DNA of 64,000 nucleotides from Pseudomonas atagonensis (GTDB lineage: Bacteria; Pseudomonadota; Gammaproteobacteria; Pseudomonadales; Pseudomonadaceae): positions 62,001-126,000 of the forward strand of contig NZ_VXCA01000023.1 in assembly GCF_011369485.1 (NCBI RefSeq), given 5' to 3'. The position numbers were made by a program, and so were the translations under genes. The first letter of the stretch is position 1, and every line of letters begins with the position of its first letter. Below, one piece after another: positions 9,438 through 19,498 of this stretch. The notes beneath the pieces were generated by a model. It had not been told where the DNA came from. It made no database searches and saw nothing but the letters and a program-made list of their open reading frames with translations.

Positions 9438-10239
9438 GGCGGTGCTCCTTGGGAGGCACAGAGGCGGTTTGAAAGCTGCCGTCGGCAGCCTGATGAGCAA
9501 AGATCGGTGCCCGCTTGAGCAGCAGGCGCAGGGCTTGCCAGTAAATCGCCAACGCGGTTTTCGCGGTCATCCACGGAAAGCGTCGCAAGTAGCGATGCAG
9601 GCTGCGGCGGTCGAGGGTTTCGCGTTGCAGATTGAGGGTGGCGTCGAACAGTTTGTGTTCGCCCTGCCAGTCCGCCATGTGCACGCCGAGGTTTTGCGCG
9701 GCGGGGCTGAAACTCATGCGGTATTCAAGATCGCGGGGCAGAAACGGCGACACGTGAAACGCCTTGGCCACGGCAAAGTGCTGATGAAAATCCTGCAGAT
9801 TCACCGGTGCCCGGGCCGGCAACACGTAGTGATAACGTTCGCGCCACGGCGTATTGGTGACTTCACAGACAATCGCTGCCAGTTGCCCGTCGGCCTCGTG
9901 GCAATAAAAGAAACTCACCGGATTGAACGACAATCCCCAACTGCGAGGCTGAGTCAGCAGGCACACCGCACCTTGCGGCTCATGACCGATGGCACCGCCG
10001 ACCAGTTGGCGAACGGCATCGATCAGCTGTACACCGCGCTGGGTGAAGGTCTTGAGGTAATCGGTTTCGCGAAACGAAAACGGCGCGAAGCGACTGTGTC
10101 CGGCCAGCCGTGACAGGTTCAGCACTTCTTCCTGTTCGCTCAGATCCAGGTACAGCAAACCGATGCGGTAGCGGAACTGGTGGCGGCGCGGCGAGAAGCG
10201 CCGATGGCCGATCCAGCCGCTGTACAGGGCGCTGTTCAT
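9424..10239 (-). CDS. DUF1365 domain-containing protein
   Basis: 271-aa protein of the DUF1365 family, recognised by MNSALYSGWIGHRRFSPRRH at the start and the SFNPVSFFYC segment near residues 104-113. The family is almost always found between an FAD amine-oxidase-like protein and a cyclopropane synthase-like methyltransferase, as here, and is induced with them in photo-oxidative stress regulons. No catalytic mechanism is established to my knowledge. It overlaps the upstream FAD gene by 4 nt and the downstream methyltransferase by 14 nt. Confidence 0.9.
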   Translation of the reverse strand: MNSALYSGWIGHRRFSPRRHQFRYRIGLLYLDLSEQEEVLNLSRLAGHSRFAPFSFRETDYLKTFTQRGVQLIDAVRQLVGGAIGHEPQGAVCLLTQPRSWGLSFNPVSFFYCHEADGQLAAIVCEVTNTPWRERYHYVLPARAPVNLQDFHQHFAVAKAFHVSPFLPRDLEYRMSFSPAAQNLGVHMADWQGEHKLFDATLNLQRETLDRRSLHRYLRRFPWMTAKTALAIYWQALRLLLKRAPIFAHQAADGSFQTASVPPKEHRHEIL

Positions 10240-11483
10240 AGGGTCTCCCCGAACGAGGCGGCGACGCGCAAGGCGCTGACCACGCCGTCCTCATGGAAAC
10301 CGTTGGCCCAGTAGGCGCCGCAATAATGGGTGTGCTGCGCGCCATCCAGTTCCGCCCAGCGATTCTGCGCCGCCACCGCCGCGAGGCTGAACTGCGGATG
10401 CGCGTAGGTGTATTTGGCCAGCACTTTGAACGGGCTGATGCCGGCGCTCTGATTGAGGCTGACGCAGAACGTGGTGTCGCTCTGGATGCCCTGCAGGATG
10501 TTCATGTCGTAGGTCACGGCGGCCTGGGTGTGGCCCGCGCCGCCGAGACGGAAATTCCAGCTCGCCCACGCCAGTTTGCGTGTCGGCAGCAAGCGTGTGT
10601 CGGTGTGCAGCACCACTTCGTTGTCGGCGTAGGGCAGAGCCCCGAGAATCGCCCGTTCGGCGTCGCTCGGGCTGCCGAGCAGGTGCAGTGCCTGATCGCT
10701 GTGACAGGCGAACACCACTTTGTCGAAACGCTCGATGCCGGCCGGGCTGTGGATAACCACGCCGTGCTCGTCGCGGTCGACCCGCGTCACTGCGCAGTTC
10801 AGGCGAATGTTGTCGTGGAAGGCCGCAGTCAGCGGCGCGACATAGGCGCTGGAACCTCCCTCGATTACCCGCCACTGCGGGCGGTCGCTGATCGATAACA
10901 ACCCATGGTTCTTGAAAAACCGCACAAAGAACTGCAACGGGAAATTGAGCATTTCGGCCATCGGCATCGACCAGATCGCCGCGCCCATCGGCACGATGTA
11001 ATGCAGGATGAAGCGCTCGCCGTAGCCGCCGGCCTTCAGATAGTCATCCAGGGTCATGTCGCTGGCGATGCGCAGTTCGGCGAGGTCGCGTTGGGCTTCT
11101 TTATTGAAACGCAGAATGTCGCGCAGCATGCCCCAGAATCCCGGTGACAACAGATTGCGGCGCTGGGCAAACAGGCTGTTGAGGTTGTTGCCGTTGTATT
11201 CCAGACCCGTGTCCGGGTCAGTCACCGAAAAACTCATCTCGGTCGGCTTCGAGGCCACGCCGAGCTGGTCGAGCAGGCGGATAAAGTTCGGGTACGTCCA
11301 GTCGTTGAATACGATGAAACCGGTATCCACCGCGTACGGGCGGCCATCGACGGTCACCTGCACCGTGTGCGTGTGGCCACCGACCCAGTCGCTGGCCTCG
11401 AACACATGCACCTCGTGTCGGCGATTGAGCAGGTAGGCGCAGGTGAGTCCGGCGATCCCGCTGCCGACAATGGCGATTTTCAT
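10236..11483 (-). CDS. NAD(P)/FAD-dependent oxidoreductase, amine-oxidase type
   Basis: 415-aa flavoprotein with an N-terminal dinucleotide-binding loop, VGSGIAGLTCAYLL, at residues 6-19, followed by the GGHT flavin contact motif. The start at 11483 gives MKIAIVGSG; the longer open frame runs through the SDR gene and was not used. It belongs to the group paired with DUF1365 and CFA-like synthases and is a plausible desaturase or oxidase acting on the methylated acyl chain. Overlaps of 4 nt on both sides place it inside the operon. The substrate is unproven. Confidence 0.9.
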   Translation of the reverse strand: MKIAIVGSGIAGLTCAYLLNRRHEVHVFEASDWVGGHTHTVQVTVDGRPYAVDTGFIVFNDWTYPNFIRLLDQLGVASKPTEMSFSVTDPDTGLEYNGNNLNSLFAQRRNLLSPGFWGMLRDILRFNKEAQRDLAELRIASDMTLDDYLKAGGYGERFILHYIVPMGAAIWSMPMAEMLNFPLQFFVRFFKNHGLLSISDRPQWRVIEGGSSAYVAPLTAAFHDNIRLNCAVTRVDRDEHGVVIHSPAGIERFDKVVFACHSDQALHLLGSPSDAERAILGALPYADNEVVLHTDTRLLPTRKLAWASWNFRLGGAGHTQAAVTYDMNILQGIQSDTTFCVSLNQSAGISPFKVLAKYTYAHPQFSLAAVAAQNRWAELDGAQHTHYCGAYWANGFHEDGVVSALRVAASFGETL

Positions 11484-12262
11484 GCCGGGTCCTTCAGCGG
11501 TGCCGGTTTGCGCACCATGCGCTTGCCGATGGCCAGTTGCAGGCCGGCGGGGAGTTTCGACAGCGGCCACAGCGCGGCCATGAACAAGGCCGGGAAGGCG
11601 ATCTCCAGCGGCCGTTCCTTGAGCCTGGCGAAGATGTGCCGCGCGGCTTTACCCACAGGCCAACTGAGCGGCATGGGGAAATCGTTTTTCGCGGTCAGCG
11701 GCGTTTCGACGAAACCGGGGCTGACCACAGTGACTTCAATGCCTTCATCCGCGAGGTCGATGCGCAGCGATTCGAACAGGTAACGCAATCCCGCTTTCGA
11801 CGCGCCATAGGCTTCGGCCCGGGGCAGCGGCAGGTACGTCACCGAGCTGGCGACGCCGACCAGATGTGGCGCGGTGCCTTTGCGCAACAGCGGCAGCGCG
11901 GCTTCGATGCAATAACTGCTGGCAAGCAGATTGGTGCGCACGACGTACTCGATGATCGAAGCGTCGAACTGTTTGGCATCGACGTATTCGCAGGTGCCGG
12001 CGTTGAGGATCACCGTGTCCAGCGAACCCCAGTCTTCGCGGATCTGTTCGCCGATTTCGCGCACGGTCTGGCTGTCGGTCAAGTCTCCCGGCACCACCAG
12101 CACTTGTCCCGGATAACGTTGCGACAACACTTTGAGCGGGGCGACCTGGCGCGAACTGACCGCCAGGTGCGCACCGGTTTTGAGGATTTCTTCAGCCAGC
12201 GCTGCGCCGATGCCACTGCTGGCCCCGGTCAACCAATAGCGCCGTGGAGGTGTACGACTCAT
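11480..12262 (-). CDS. SDR-family oxidoreductase
   Basis: 260-aa classical short-chain dehydrogenase. It has the cofactor loop TGASSGIG at residues 13-20, the catalytic Ser near VASSVTY, and the YxxxK pair in AYGASK. A hydrophobic C-terminal stretch (about 215-240) suggests membrane association, fitting work on a lipid substrate. It overlaps the NTF2-like gene and the FAD gene by 4 nt each. Homologues occur in the same position in the Rhodobacter and Vibrio photo-oxidative stress clusters. The substrate is unknown. Confidence 0.92.
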   Translation of the reverse strand: MSRTPPRRYWLTGASSGIGAALAEEILKTGAHLAVSSRQVAPLKVLSQRYPGQVLVVPGDLTDSQTVREIGEQIREDWGSLDTVILNAGTCEYVDAKQFDASIIEYVVRTNLLASSYCIEAALPLLRKGTAPHLVGVASSVTYLPLPRAEAYGASKAGLRYLFESLRIDLADEGIEVTVVSPGFVETPLTAKNDFPMPLSWPVGKAARHIFARLKERPLEIAFPALFMAALWPLSKLPAGLQLAIGKRMVRKPAPLKDPA

Positions 12263-12681
12263 CCCATTCTCCTTTTTAGCCAGGCGATGACCCGGCCCAA
12301 TACGGGTAAATGTTCATACAACAGCGCCCCGGCATCGAAGTAATCCCGGTGGCGATAAACCTTGTCGCGCCAGAGCAGATGCGAACAGCCGCTGACCCGA
12401 ATCAGCCGTCCGCCCGACAAACGCGGATGGCGGTAACTCATGACCCAGCGCAGATAACCTTCGCCATCGCCAATCTGGTCGTAACCGTGAAAATCGAAAC
12501 GCAGCTCGCTGACGTTGGCGTACAGCTCGCTGAAGTAATTACGCAAATGCGCCAGGCCCTGCACCTCGTGCAGCGGGTCGGTGAAATGAATGTCATCGCT
12601 GTACAGCTCGCTCAAACGTTGCAAGTTGTCTTTGTTCAACTCGCCAAACTGTCGGGCGAAGCGGCGCAGGAATTCACTCAT
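12259..12681 (-). CDS. NTF2-like / SnoaL-like protein
   Basis: 140-aa alpha+beta-cone protein starting MSEFLRRFARQF. The phrase DDIHFTDPLHEV near residues 31-42 is typical of the nuclear transport factor 2 / SnoaL fold, whose pocket either binds a hydrophobic ligand or catalyses an isomerase- or cyclase-type step. The start at 12681 overlaps the photolyase stop by 8 nt (ATGAGTGA). A start 5 codons upstream is possible. Its place in the lipid-modifying part of the operon suggests a small-molecule or lipid partner, but nothing direct shows it. Confidence 0.85.
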   Translation of the reverse strand: MSEFLRRFARQFGELNKDNLQRLSELYSDDIHFTDPLHEVQGLAHLRNYFSELYANVSELRFDFHGYDQIGDGEGYLRWVMSYRHPRLSGGRLIRVSGCSHLLWRDKVYRHRDYFDAGALLYEHLPVLGRVIAWLKRRMG

Positions 12682-14119
12682 CGCCTTCTCCTGCAAACGC
12701 GCGCGAGGGCAGGTTCTTGAACGCTGTCAGCGCGCGCTCTCGAGATGCGCTCAGGTTGACGATCGGCGAAGGATAATCGGCGACGCCAAACAACCCGCCG
12801 AGCTTGGCCGGGTTATGCACGTCCTTTTTGTTCAGCCCGGCGAGCTCCGGCAGCCAGTGCTTGATGAACAGGCCTTCACTGTCGAATTTTTCCGACTGAC
12901 TCAGCGGGTTGAAGATGCGGAAATACGGCGCCGAATCGGTGCCGGTCGAAGAACTCCATTGCCAGCCGCCGTTGTTGGCCGCCAAGTCTCCATCAATCAG
13001 ATGACGCATGAAGAAGCGCTCGCCTTCGCGCCAATCGATCAACAGGTTTTTTGTCAGAAACATCGCCACGACCATGCGCAGACGGTTGTGCATCCAGCCG
13101 GTATCCAGCAGTTGGCGCATCGCCGCGTCGATGATCGGCAGACCGGTGCGCGCCTCTTGCCAGGCGGCGAGGTCCTCCGGCGCGTCGCGCCAGGCCAGCG
13201 CCTCGGTTTCCGGGCGGAAGGCCCGATGACGCGAAACCCGTGGGTAGCCGACCAGGATGTGTTTGTAGAACTCGCGCCACAGCAGTTCGTTGATCCAGGT
13301 GACCGCACCGACCTTGCCGCTTTCGAATTCACCCTGATTGCTTTGCAGGGCGGCGTGCAGGCACTGGCGCGGCGAGATCACCCCGGCGGCGAGGTACGCC
13401 GACAGCTGACTGGTACCGGGCTTGGCGGGAAAATCGCGTTCACTCTGGTAGTAATCGATTTGTGCGTCGGTAAAGGTCTCGAGGCGACGCCGGGCTTCTT
13501 TTTCACCGGCCGGCCACAGCGCGCGCAGGGATTCACTCGGCGTGGCGAAGCCTTTCACGGCAGCGGGAACCGGGTCGCTGTCGATCGCCGGTTTTGCCTG
13601 TTTGCCGGGTGCCTTGACCAGCGCCGGCATCGAGCGATGCAAGCGTTCGTAACAGACTTTTCTGAACTGGCTGAACACCTTGAAGTAGGTGCCGGTCTTG
13701 GTCAGCACGGTGCCGGGTTTGAACAGCAGCTGATCGAGGTAACTGTGGAATTCGATGCCTTCGGCGTTCAGCGCTTCGGCCACCGCTGCGTCGCGACGGC
13801 TTTCGTGGACGCCGTATTCCTCGTTGACGTGCACCGCTTCGATGTTCAGTTGCCGACAGAGTTTGAGTAGCTCTGCCGGCGCCTGATCCCAATGCGCGGC
13901 AGTGCGAATCAACACTGGAATATTCAGCGAGCCGAGGCTTTCGCTCAGTGCCTGCAGATTGCGCAGCCAGAAATCCACTTTGCACGCGGCGTCATCGTGT
14001 TGTTGCCACTGCTGCGGGCTCAACAGGTACACAGCCACGGTCGGGCCGCGGGCTGCGGCGGCCGCGAGGGCGGTGTTGTCGTGATGGCGCAGATCGCTGC
14101 GCAGCCAGATCAATTGCAT
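12674..14119 (-). CDS. phrB: Deoxyribodipyrimidine photo-lyase
   Basis: Blue-light-driven FAD enzyme that splits cyclobutane pyrimidine dimers. The 481-aa protein has the N-terminal antenna domain (WLRSDLRHHDNTAL) and the C-terminal FAD and DNA domain, with WINELLWREFY, the GWMHNRLRM motif, and the NNGGWQWSSSTG-D stretch that binds flavin. Length and motifs fit class I CPD photolyase. It starts 16 nt downstream of the MerR/LitR gene and overlaps the NTF2-like gene. The same regulator-photolyase adjacency occurs in other pseudomonads (PA4659-PA4660). Confidence 0.96.
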   Translation of the reverse strand: MQLIWLRSDLRHHDNTALAAAAARGPTVAVYLLSPQQWQQHDDAACKVDFWLRNLQALSESLGSLNIPVLIRTAAHWDQAPAELLKLCRQLNIEAVHVNEEYGVHESRRDAAVAEALNAEGIEFHSYLDQLLFKPGTVLTKTGTYFKVFSQFRKVCYERLHRSMPALVKAPGKQAKPAIDSDPVPAAVKGFATPSESLRALWPAGEKEARRRLETFTDAQIDYYQSERDFPAKPGTSQLSAYLAAGVISPRQCLHAALQSNQGEFESGKVGAVTWINELLWREFYKHILVGYPRVSRHRAFRPETEALAWRDAPEDLAAWQEARTGLPIIDAAMRQLLDTGWMHNRLRMVVAMFLTKNLLIDWREGERFFMRHLIDGDLAANNGGWQWSSSTGTDSAPYFRIFNPLSQSEKFDSEGLFIKHWLPELAGLNKKDVHNPAKLGGLFGVADYPSPIVNLSASRERALTAFKNLPSRAFAGEGDE

Positions 14120-14135
14120 GAAATTAAACCCATCA

Positions 14136-15077
14136 TTAAATCAGCCCACGCTGAACGAGTGCCTGGTGTGCTGAAAGCAAATCTTCAGCCAGGTACAAAT
14201 CAGCGATTTCGGAAGTTCTTACGGACAACTCGGCGTGGTGGATGCATACCGTTGGTCCGACAATCATCTTGGTGCAACTGACTCCGTTCAGTAGTTTCGG
14301 CAGCGGCGCAAGGAGCATGGCTTTGCTGGAATACAGCAGTACGCCACGGGCTTGCAGGTGATCCGCTGCCAGTGCCAATTCGCCGGCCGGCAGCGGCCAG
14401 TCAAACACCTGCACCGGGCAATCGGCGCTGCTGATCAACCACGCGCAAAGCCACAGGTGAGGTTCGAGTGGCAGATCCGATTGGTTGATCAGCAGCAGCG
14501 GCGCACCGTGCAACTGGCGATTGTTATGGTAGATGCGTGCGCCGAATTTGCTGCGTAACCAGGAATAAAAGAACACCCGTTCCAGCTGCGCACCGAACTG
14601 GCCTTGCCAGCGCTGCTCGAGTTCTGCCAGCAGCGGCATGAGCAATTGCTCGCACAAGGTGCGCGGCGGATAGAGCGCCATGGCTTGATTGACGCTATCG
14701 TCGAGGTTGCGCTCGTTGAGTACGGCCACGGCCTGCAGCAAGGTCTGGCGCAACGGCTGCCAGTCGTTTTCGGCCGACTCGGTATAGGCTTGCGGCGTGT
14801 CGAGCAAGGGCTTGACCTGACTGACCGCGACGCCGCGATTGAGCCAGGTGAGGATGGTCAGGATGCGTTGCACGTGTTCCGCCGAATACAGCCGGTGCCC
14901 CTTGGGCGTTCGCTGCGGGATGACCAGCCCGTAGCGACGCTCCCACGCGCGCAGGGTGATCGCATTGACGCCAGTCTGCCGCGCGACTTCGCGAATGGGC
15001 AGCCAGCCTTCGTCGAGGGCTTTCTTGAAGTCGGCGCCGAGGTCTTCGCGGGCGCTGGTATCAGGTGTGTCGTTCAT
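14136..15077 (-). CDS. MerR-family light-response regulator, class II LitR/PplR-like
   Basis: 313-aa regulator. A MerR winged-helix domain occupies residues 25-95 (LPIREVARQTGVNAITLRAW, RYGL, GHRLYS). It is followed by a CarH/LitR-like C-terminal region. The B12-light signature Wx9EH is degenerate: Trp157 is present, but the EH positions read Arg167-Val168. A His at 207 lies where B12 proteins carry their ligand, but the surrounding DxHxxG pattern is missing. This fits class II LitR proteins, which in P. putida act as repressors relieved by a separate LOV photoreceptor. The start at 15077 overlaps the rudS-like stop by 1 nt (TAATG). Regulation of its own operon is likely, given TGTACA boxes upstream. 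Confidence 0.88.
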   Translation of the reverse strand: MNDTPDTSAREDLGADFKKALDEGWLPIREVARQTGVNAITLRAWERRYGLVIPQRTPKGHRLYSAEHVQRILTILTWLNRGVAVSQVKPLLDTPQAYTESAENDWQPLRQTLLQAVAVLNERNLDDSVNQAMALYPPRTLCEQLLMPLLAELEQRWQGQFGAQLERVFFYSWLRSKFGARIYHNNRQLHGAPLLLINQSDLPLEPHLWLCAWLISSADCPVQVFDWPLPAGELALAADHLQARGVLLYSSKAMLLAPLPKLLNGVSCTKMIVGPTVCIHHAELSVRTSEIADLYLAEDLLSAHQALVQRGLI

Positions 15078-16039
15078 TAGATGGCGTTTCGCAGGCTGAG
15101 ATTTTCCGGATGCGGCTGCAGGTAAACCTGCTGCGCAATGTACGGATCCGGGTGTTGACGAAAGTGATGCTTGAGCAGCGTCAGCGGCACCACCAGCGGC
15201 ACGATGCCGAGGCGGTACTGGCCGATGACGTGGACCATTTCCTGTTTGTCTTCGGCGCTGATCGCCTGTTTCAGGTAACCACTGATGTGCTGCAGGACAT
15301 TGCTGTGCGTGCCGCGTGTGGCGCATTTTTTCAGCGCCGCCATCAGTTCGCTGAAATACCGCGGGCCGAGTTCGACCGGGTCGGTCTGGCCCATGTTGCC
15401 GAGCAATTTACCCAGCGATTTGTAGTGCTGCGGGCTGTGGGCCATCAGCAGGTATTTGTAGCGCGAGTGGAATTCGGTCAGGGCTCGGCGGCTCAAGCCC
15501 TGTTCAAGCAGATGCTGCCAGGCGCTGTAGGCGTACACGCGGGTGATGAAATTTTCTCGCAGCACCGGATCGTTCAGGCGTCCGGCTTCTTCCACCGGCA
15601 AATCCGGGTGCGCGGCGCAGAAGGCTTGAGCGTAGATCCCCCGCCCGCCGCCGGTTACCGGAGCGCCATTGGCTTGGTAGACCTTGACCCGTTCCAGGCC
15701 GCAGGACGGCGATTGCTGCATGAAGATGTAGCCGCAGATGTCAGTCAGTTCGCCGGCCATTTTTTCGCCGTATCCGGCAAGGCGCGCGGTGACGTTGAAC
15801 TCGGGATTGACCGTGCCGACGGCTTCGGGATGCTCAGGATGTCCGACCAGGCGAATGGGCTCACGCGGAATGCCCATGCCGATGGCGACTTCCGGACAGA
15901 CTTCGACAAATTCGAAATAGTCGCGCAGGGTCCGGCTGCACAGCCGCGCCTCTTTGTGCCCGCCGTTGTAACGCACCTCGGCGCCCATCAGGCAGGCGCT
16001 GATGGCGATTTTGGGTTTGCACTCGGAAAGATCGGACAT
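15077..16039 (-). CDS. rudS: DUF523-DUF1722 (TudS-YbgA) fusion, RudS-like tRNA 4-thiouridine desulfidase
   Basis: 320-aa two-domain protein. The N-terminal DUF523/TudS half carries the three cysteines expected to hold a 4Fe-4S cluster: ISACLMG, VEVCPE and SPSCG. The C-terminal half is DUF1722 (YbgA). From memory, this fusion in P. putida (RudS) removes sulfur from tRNA 4-thiouridine, the near-UV chromophore of tRNA. I use ATG 16039, preceded by GAGGTG; an extension of 15 codons upstream would cross the operator. It is the first gene of the light operon, 1 nt overlapping the regulator. Family assignment is firm; the tRNA role is carried over from the relative. Confidence 0.85.
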   Translation of the reverse strand: MSDLSECKPKIAISACLMGAEVRYNGGHKEARLCSRTLRDYFEFVEVCPEVAIGMGIPREPIRLVGHPEHPEAVGTVNPEFNVTARLAGYGEKMAGELTDICGYIFMQQSPSCGLERVKVYQANGAPVTGGGRGIYAQAFCAAHPDLPVEEAGRLNDPVLRENFITRVYAYSAWQHLLEQGLSRRALTEFHSRYKYLLMAHSPQHYKSLGKLLGNMGQTDPVELGPRYFSELMAALKKCATRGTHSNVLQHISGYLKQAISAEDKQEMVHVIGQYRLGIVPLVVPLTLLKHHFRQHPDPYIAQQVYLQPHPENLSLRNAI

Positions 16040-16059
16040 GGGCACCTCGAATCCATACC

Positions 16060-16083
16060 TGTACAGAGCGTGATCTCTGTACA
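16060..16083. promoter_or_regulatory. LitR/PplR-type operator 1 (TGTACA-N12-TGTACA)
   Basis: Two TGTACA hexamers at 16060-16065 and 16078-16083 are separated by 12 nt. They sit inside a perfect 9-bp inverted repeat (TGTACAGAG, 6-nt spacer). The site lies about 20 nt upstream of the rudS-like start, downstream of the predicted -10, where a bound protein would block transcription. The arrangement is the one I recall for class II LitR of P. putida and resembles CarH half-sites. Confidence 0.8.
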
Positions 16084-16093
16084 ACTTTTCTTC

Positions 16094-16133
16094 AGCATAG
16101 ATTCAAAGTTGTGCAAGTCAAACTATTTGTATA
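16094..16133 (-). promoter_or_regulatory. Promoter of the light operon with operator 2
   Basis: On the minus strand, a -35 TTGACT (16121-16116) and a -10 TATGCT (16099-16094) are separated by 16 nt. A second box pair, TATACA (16133-16128), 12 nt, TGCACA (16115-16110), straddles the -35 element. It differs from the consensus at one base and lies 50 bp from operator 1. Occupation would occlude RNA polymerase. Box positions are direct; promoter activity is inferred. Confidence 0.65.
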
Positions 16134-16158
16134 GGTTTTTGAGATGAGGGAGCGCTGT

Positions 16159-17459
<1,301 letters not shown>

Positions 17460-17554
17460 CTATGGTTAAACAATAGAGCCTGCCCGATAGAAAAGATCCC
17501 TGCTTATAAAAATAGACTAGTGATCCGGGTAAAACGCCACGCGAGGAAGAAGTC

Positions 17555-18457
17555 ATGCACATATTGCTGACCGGCGGTACTGGTTTGATCGGACGTCAGC
17601 TCTGCCGGCACTGGTTGCAGCAGGGCCATCGCCTGACGGTGTGGAGTCGTCGCCCGGAAAAAGTCGCGAAAATCTGTGGTGCGCAAGTACGTGGCATCGC
17701 CCGTCTGGAAGACGTTGGCGAGGAACCGCTGGACGCCATCGTCAACCTTGCCGGCGCGCCGATTGCCGATCGGCCGTGGACGCATCGGCGCAAGGCGTTG
17801 TTGTGGAGCAGCCGCATCAAGCTCACGGAGTCGTTGCTGGTGTGGCTGGAAACCCGTGCGCAAAAACCGCCGCTGTTGATCTCCGGCTCGGCGATTGGCT
17901 GGTACGGCGACGGTGGTGAGCGCGAGCTGAGCGAAGATTCACCGCCGGTGATCGACGATTTCGCCAGCCAGTTGTGCATCGCCTGGGAAGAAACCGCGCT
18001 GCGCGCCGAGTCGTTGGGGATGCGCGTGGTGCTGGTGCGCACCGGTCTGGTGCTGTCGGCCGAGGGCGGCTTTTTGTCGCGGCTGTTGCTGCCGTTCAAA
18101 CTCGGGCTGGGCGGGCCTTTGGGCAATGGTCGGCAGTGGATGCCGTGGATTCACATCAACGATCAAATCGCCCTGATTGATTTTCTTCTGCACCGCGATC
18201 AGGCCAGTGGTCCTTATAATGCGTGCGCACCAAACCCGGTGCGCAATCGCGAATTTGCCAAGACGCTGGGCAGCGTATTGCACCGCCCGGCGTTCATGCC
18301 GATGCCGACCCTGGCGTTGAAAGTCGGCCTCGGCGAGATGTCTTTGTTGTTGCTTGGCGGCCAGAAGGCCACGCCGGCACGCTTGCTGGAAGCGGGCTTC
18401 ACTTTCCAGTTCACGGATTTACGCGCGGCTCTGGATGATCTCTCCAGCCGCCTCTGA
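17555..18457 (+). CDS. TIGR01777-family epimerase
   Basis: 300-aa extended-SDR protein with cofactor loop [12 protein letters not shown] at residues 4-15, an SGSAIGWYG segment, and a C-terminal DUF1731-type end. The family is annotated NAD-dependent epimerase or (E. coli YfcH) of unknown substrate; an older 'SulA' label for it is misleading. It diverges from the renalase-like gene across a 197-bp region with TGTACA boxes and is followed 13 nt downstream by hemH, so it may share the hemH transcript. Confidence 0.9.
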   Translation: MHILLTGGTGLIGRQLCRHWLQQGHRLTVWSRRPEKVAKICGAQVRGIARLEDVGEEPLDAIVNLAGAPIADRPWTHRRKALLWSSRIKLTESLLVWLETRAQKPPLLISGSAIGWYGDGGERELSEDSPPVIDDFASQLCIAWEETALRAESLGMRVVLVRTGLVLSAEGGFLSRLLLPFKLGLGGPLGNGRQWMPWIHINDQIALIDFLLHRDQASGPYNACAPNPVRNREFAKTLGSVLHRPAFMPMPTLALKVGLGEMSLLLLGGQKATPARLLEAGFTFQFTDLRAALDDLSSRL

Positions 18458-18470
18458 AATAGGACGTTGC

Positions 18471-19496
18471 ATGACCGATCACGCCTTGCTTCTGGTCAAC
18501 CTGGGTTCCCCGGCCTCCACCTCGGTGGCCGATGTGCGCAGTTACCTCAATCAATTTCTGATGGACCCGTACGTGATCGACCTGCCGTGGCCGGTGCGGC
18601 GTCTGCTGGTTTCACTGATTCTGATCAAACGCCCGGAGCAATCAGCGCATGCCTACGCCTCGATCTGGTGGGAGGAGGGCTCGCCGCTGGTGGTGCTCAG
18701 CCGTCGCCTGCAAGAGCAGATGAAAGCGCAGTGGAAGCAAGGCCCGGTCGAGCTGGCGATGCGCTACGGCGAACCGTCGATTGAAACGCGCCTGTTGCAA
18801 CTGGTCGCGGCGGGGCACAAGCGCATCACGCTGGCGCCGCTTTATCCGCAGTTCGCCGATAGCACCACGACCACGGTGATCGAAGAAGCCAAGCGTGTGA
18901 TCCGCGCAAAGAAACTCGATGTGCAGTTGTCGATCCTGCAACCGTTTTACGATCAGCCGGAATACCTCGACGCGCTGGTCGAAAGCGCCCGGCCGCATTT
19001 GCAGCAGGATTACGATCACTTGCTGTTGAGCTTCCATGGCTTGCCGGAGCGGCATCTGACCAAGCTCGATCCGACCGGTAATCACTGCTTCAAGAATGAA
19101 GACTGCTGCAAGAATGCTTCGCCGGCGGTGTTGGCCACCTGTTATCGCGCGCAATGCTTGCGCACCGCGAAGCTGTTCGCTGAGCGCATGGGCTTGCCGG
19201 ACGGCAAATGGTCAGTGTCGTTTCAGTCGCGTCTGGGCAAGGCAAAGTGGATCGAACCGTACACCGAAGCGCGGCTGGATGAGCTGGCGAAAAGCGGCGT
19301 GAAGAAGATTCTGGTGATGTGCCCGGCGTTTGTTGCCGACTGCATCGAGACGCTGGAAGAGATCGGCGATCGCGGCAAGGAACAGTTCCGCGAGGCGGGG
19401 GGCGAGGAGTTGGTGCTGGTGCCGTGCCTGAATGACGACCCGCAATGGGCGAAGGCGTTGGCCACTCTTTGCGAAAGAGCGCCGCTTGCGTTGTGA
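18471..19496 (+). CDS. hemH: Ferrochelatase
   Basis: Inserts Fe2+ into protoporphyrin IX, the last step of haem synthesis. The 341-aa protein has the SFHGLPERH motif containing the metal-binding catalytic His, and Cys residues in the NHC-F-CC region (residues about 205-215) as in Fe-S containing members. The start at 18471 gives [14 protein letters not shown]; an open frame into the epimerase was discarded. Protoporphyrin IX is a strong photosensitiser, so location next to the light-response genes makes physiological sense, though co-regulation is not shown. Confidence 0.97.
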   Translation: MTDHALLLVNLGSPASTSVADVRSYLNQFLMDPYVIDLPWPVRRLLVSLILIKRPEQSAHAYASIWWEEGSPLVVLSRRLQEQMKAQWKQGPVELAMRYGEPSIETRLLQLVAAGHKRITLAPLYPQFADSTTTTVIEEAKRVIRAKKLDVQLSILQPFYDQPEYLDALVESARPHLQQDYDHLLLSFHGLPERHLTKLDPTGNHCFKNEDCCKNASPAVLATCYRAQCLRTAKLFAERMGLPDGKWSVSFQSRLGKAKWIEPYTEARLDELAKSGVKKILVMCPAFVADCIETLEEIGDRGKEQFREAGGEELVLVPCLNDDPQWAKALATLCERAPLAL

Positions 19497-19498
19497 TG

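Noticed and set aside
10221..10226. TGTACA within the DUF1365 coding sequence
   Set aside because: Single hexamer inside a gene, no partner at 12 nt, so not counted as a LitR box.
18354..18470. N-terminal extension of ferrochelatase
   Set aside because: The upstream in-frame codons lie within the epimerase gene and look like a frame shadow; [12 protein letters not shown] matches the family start.
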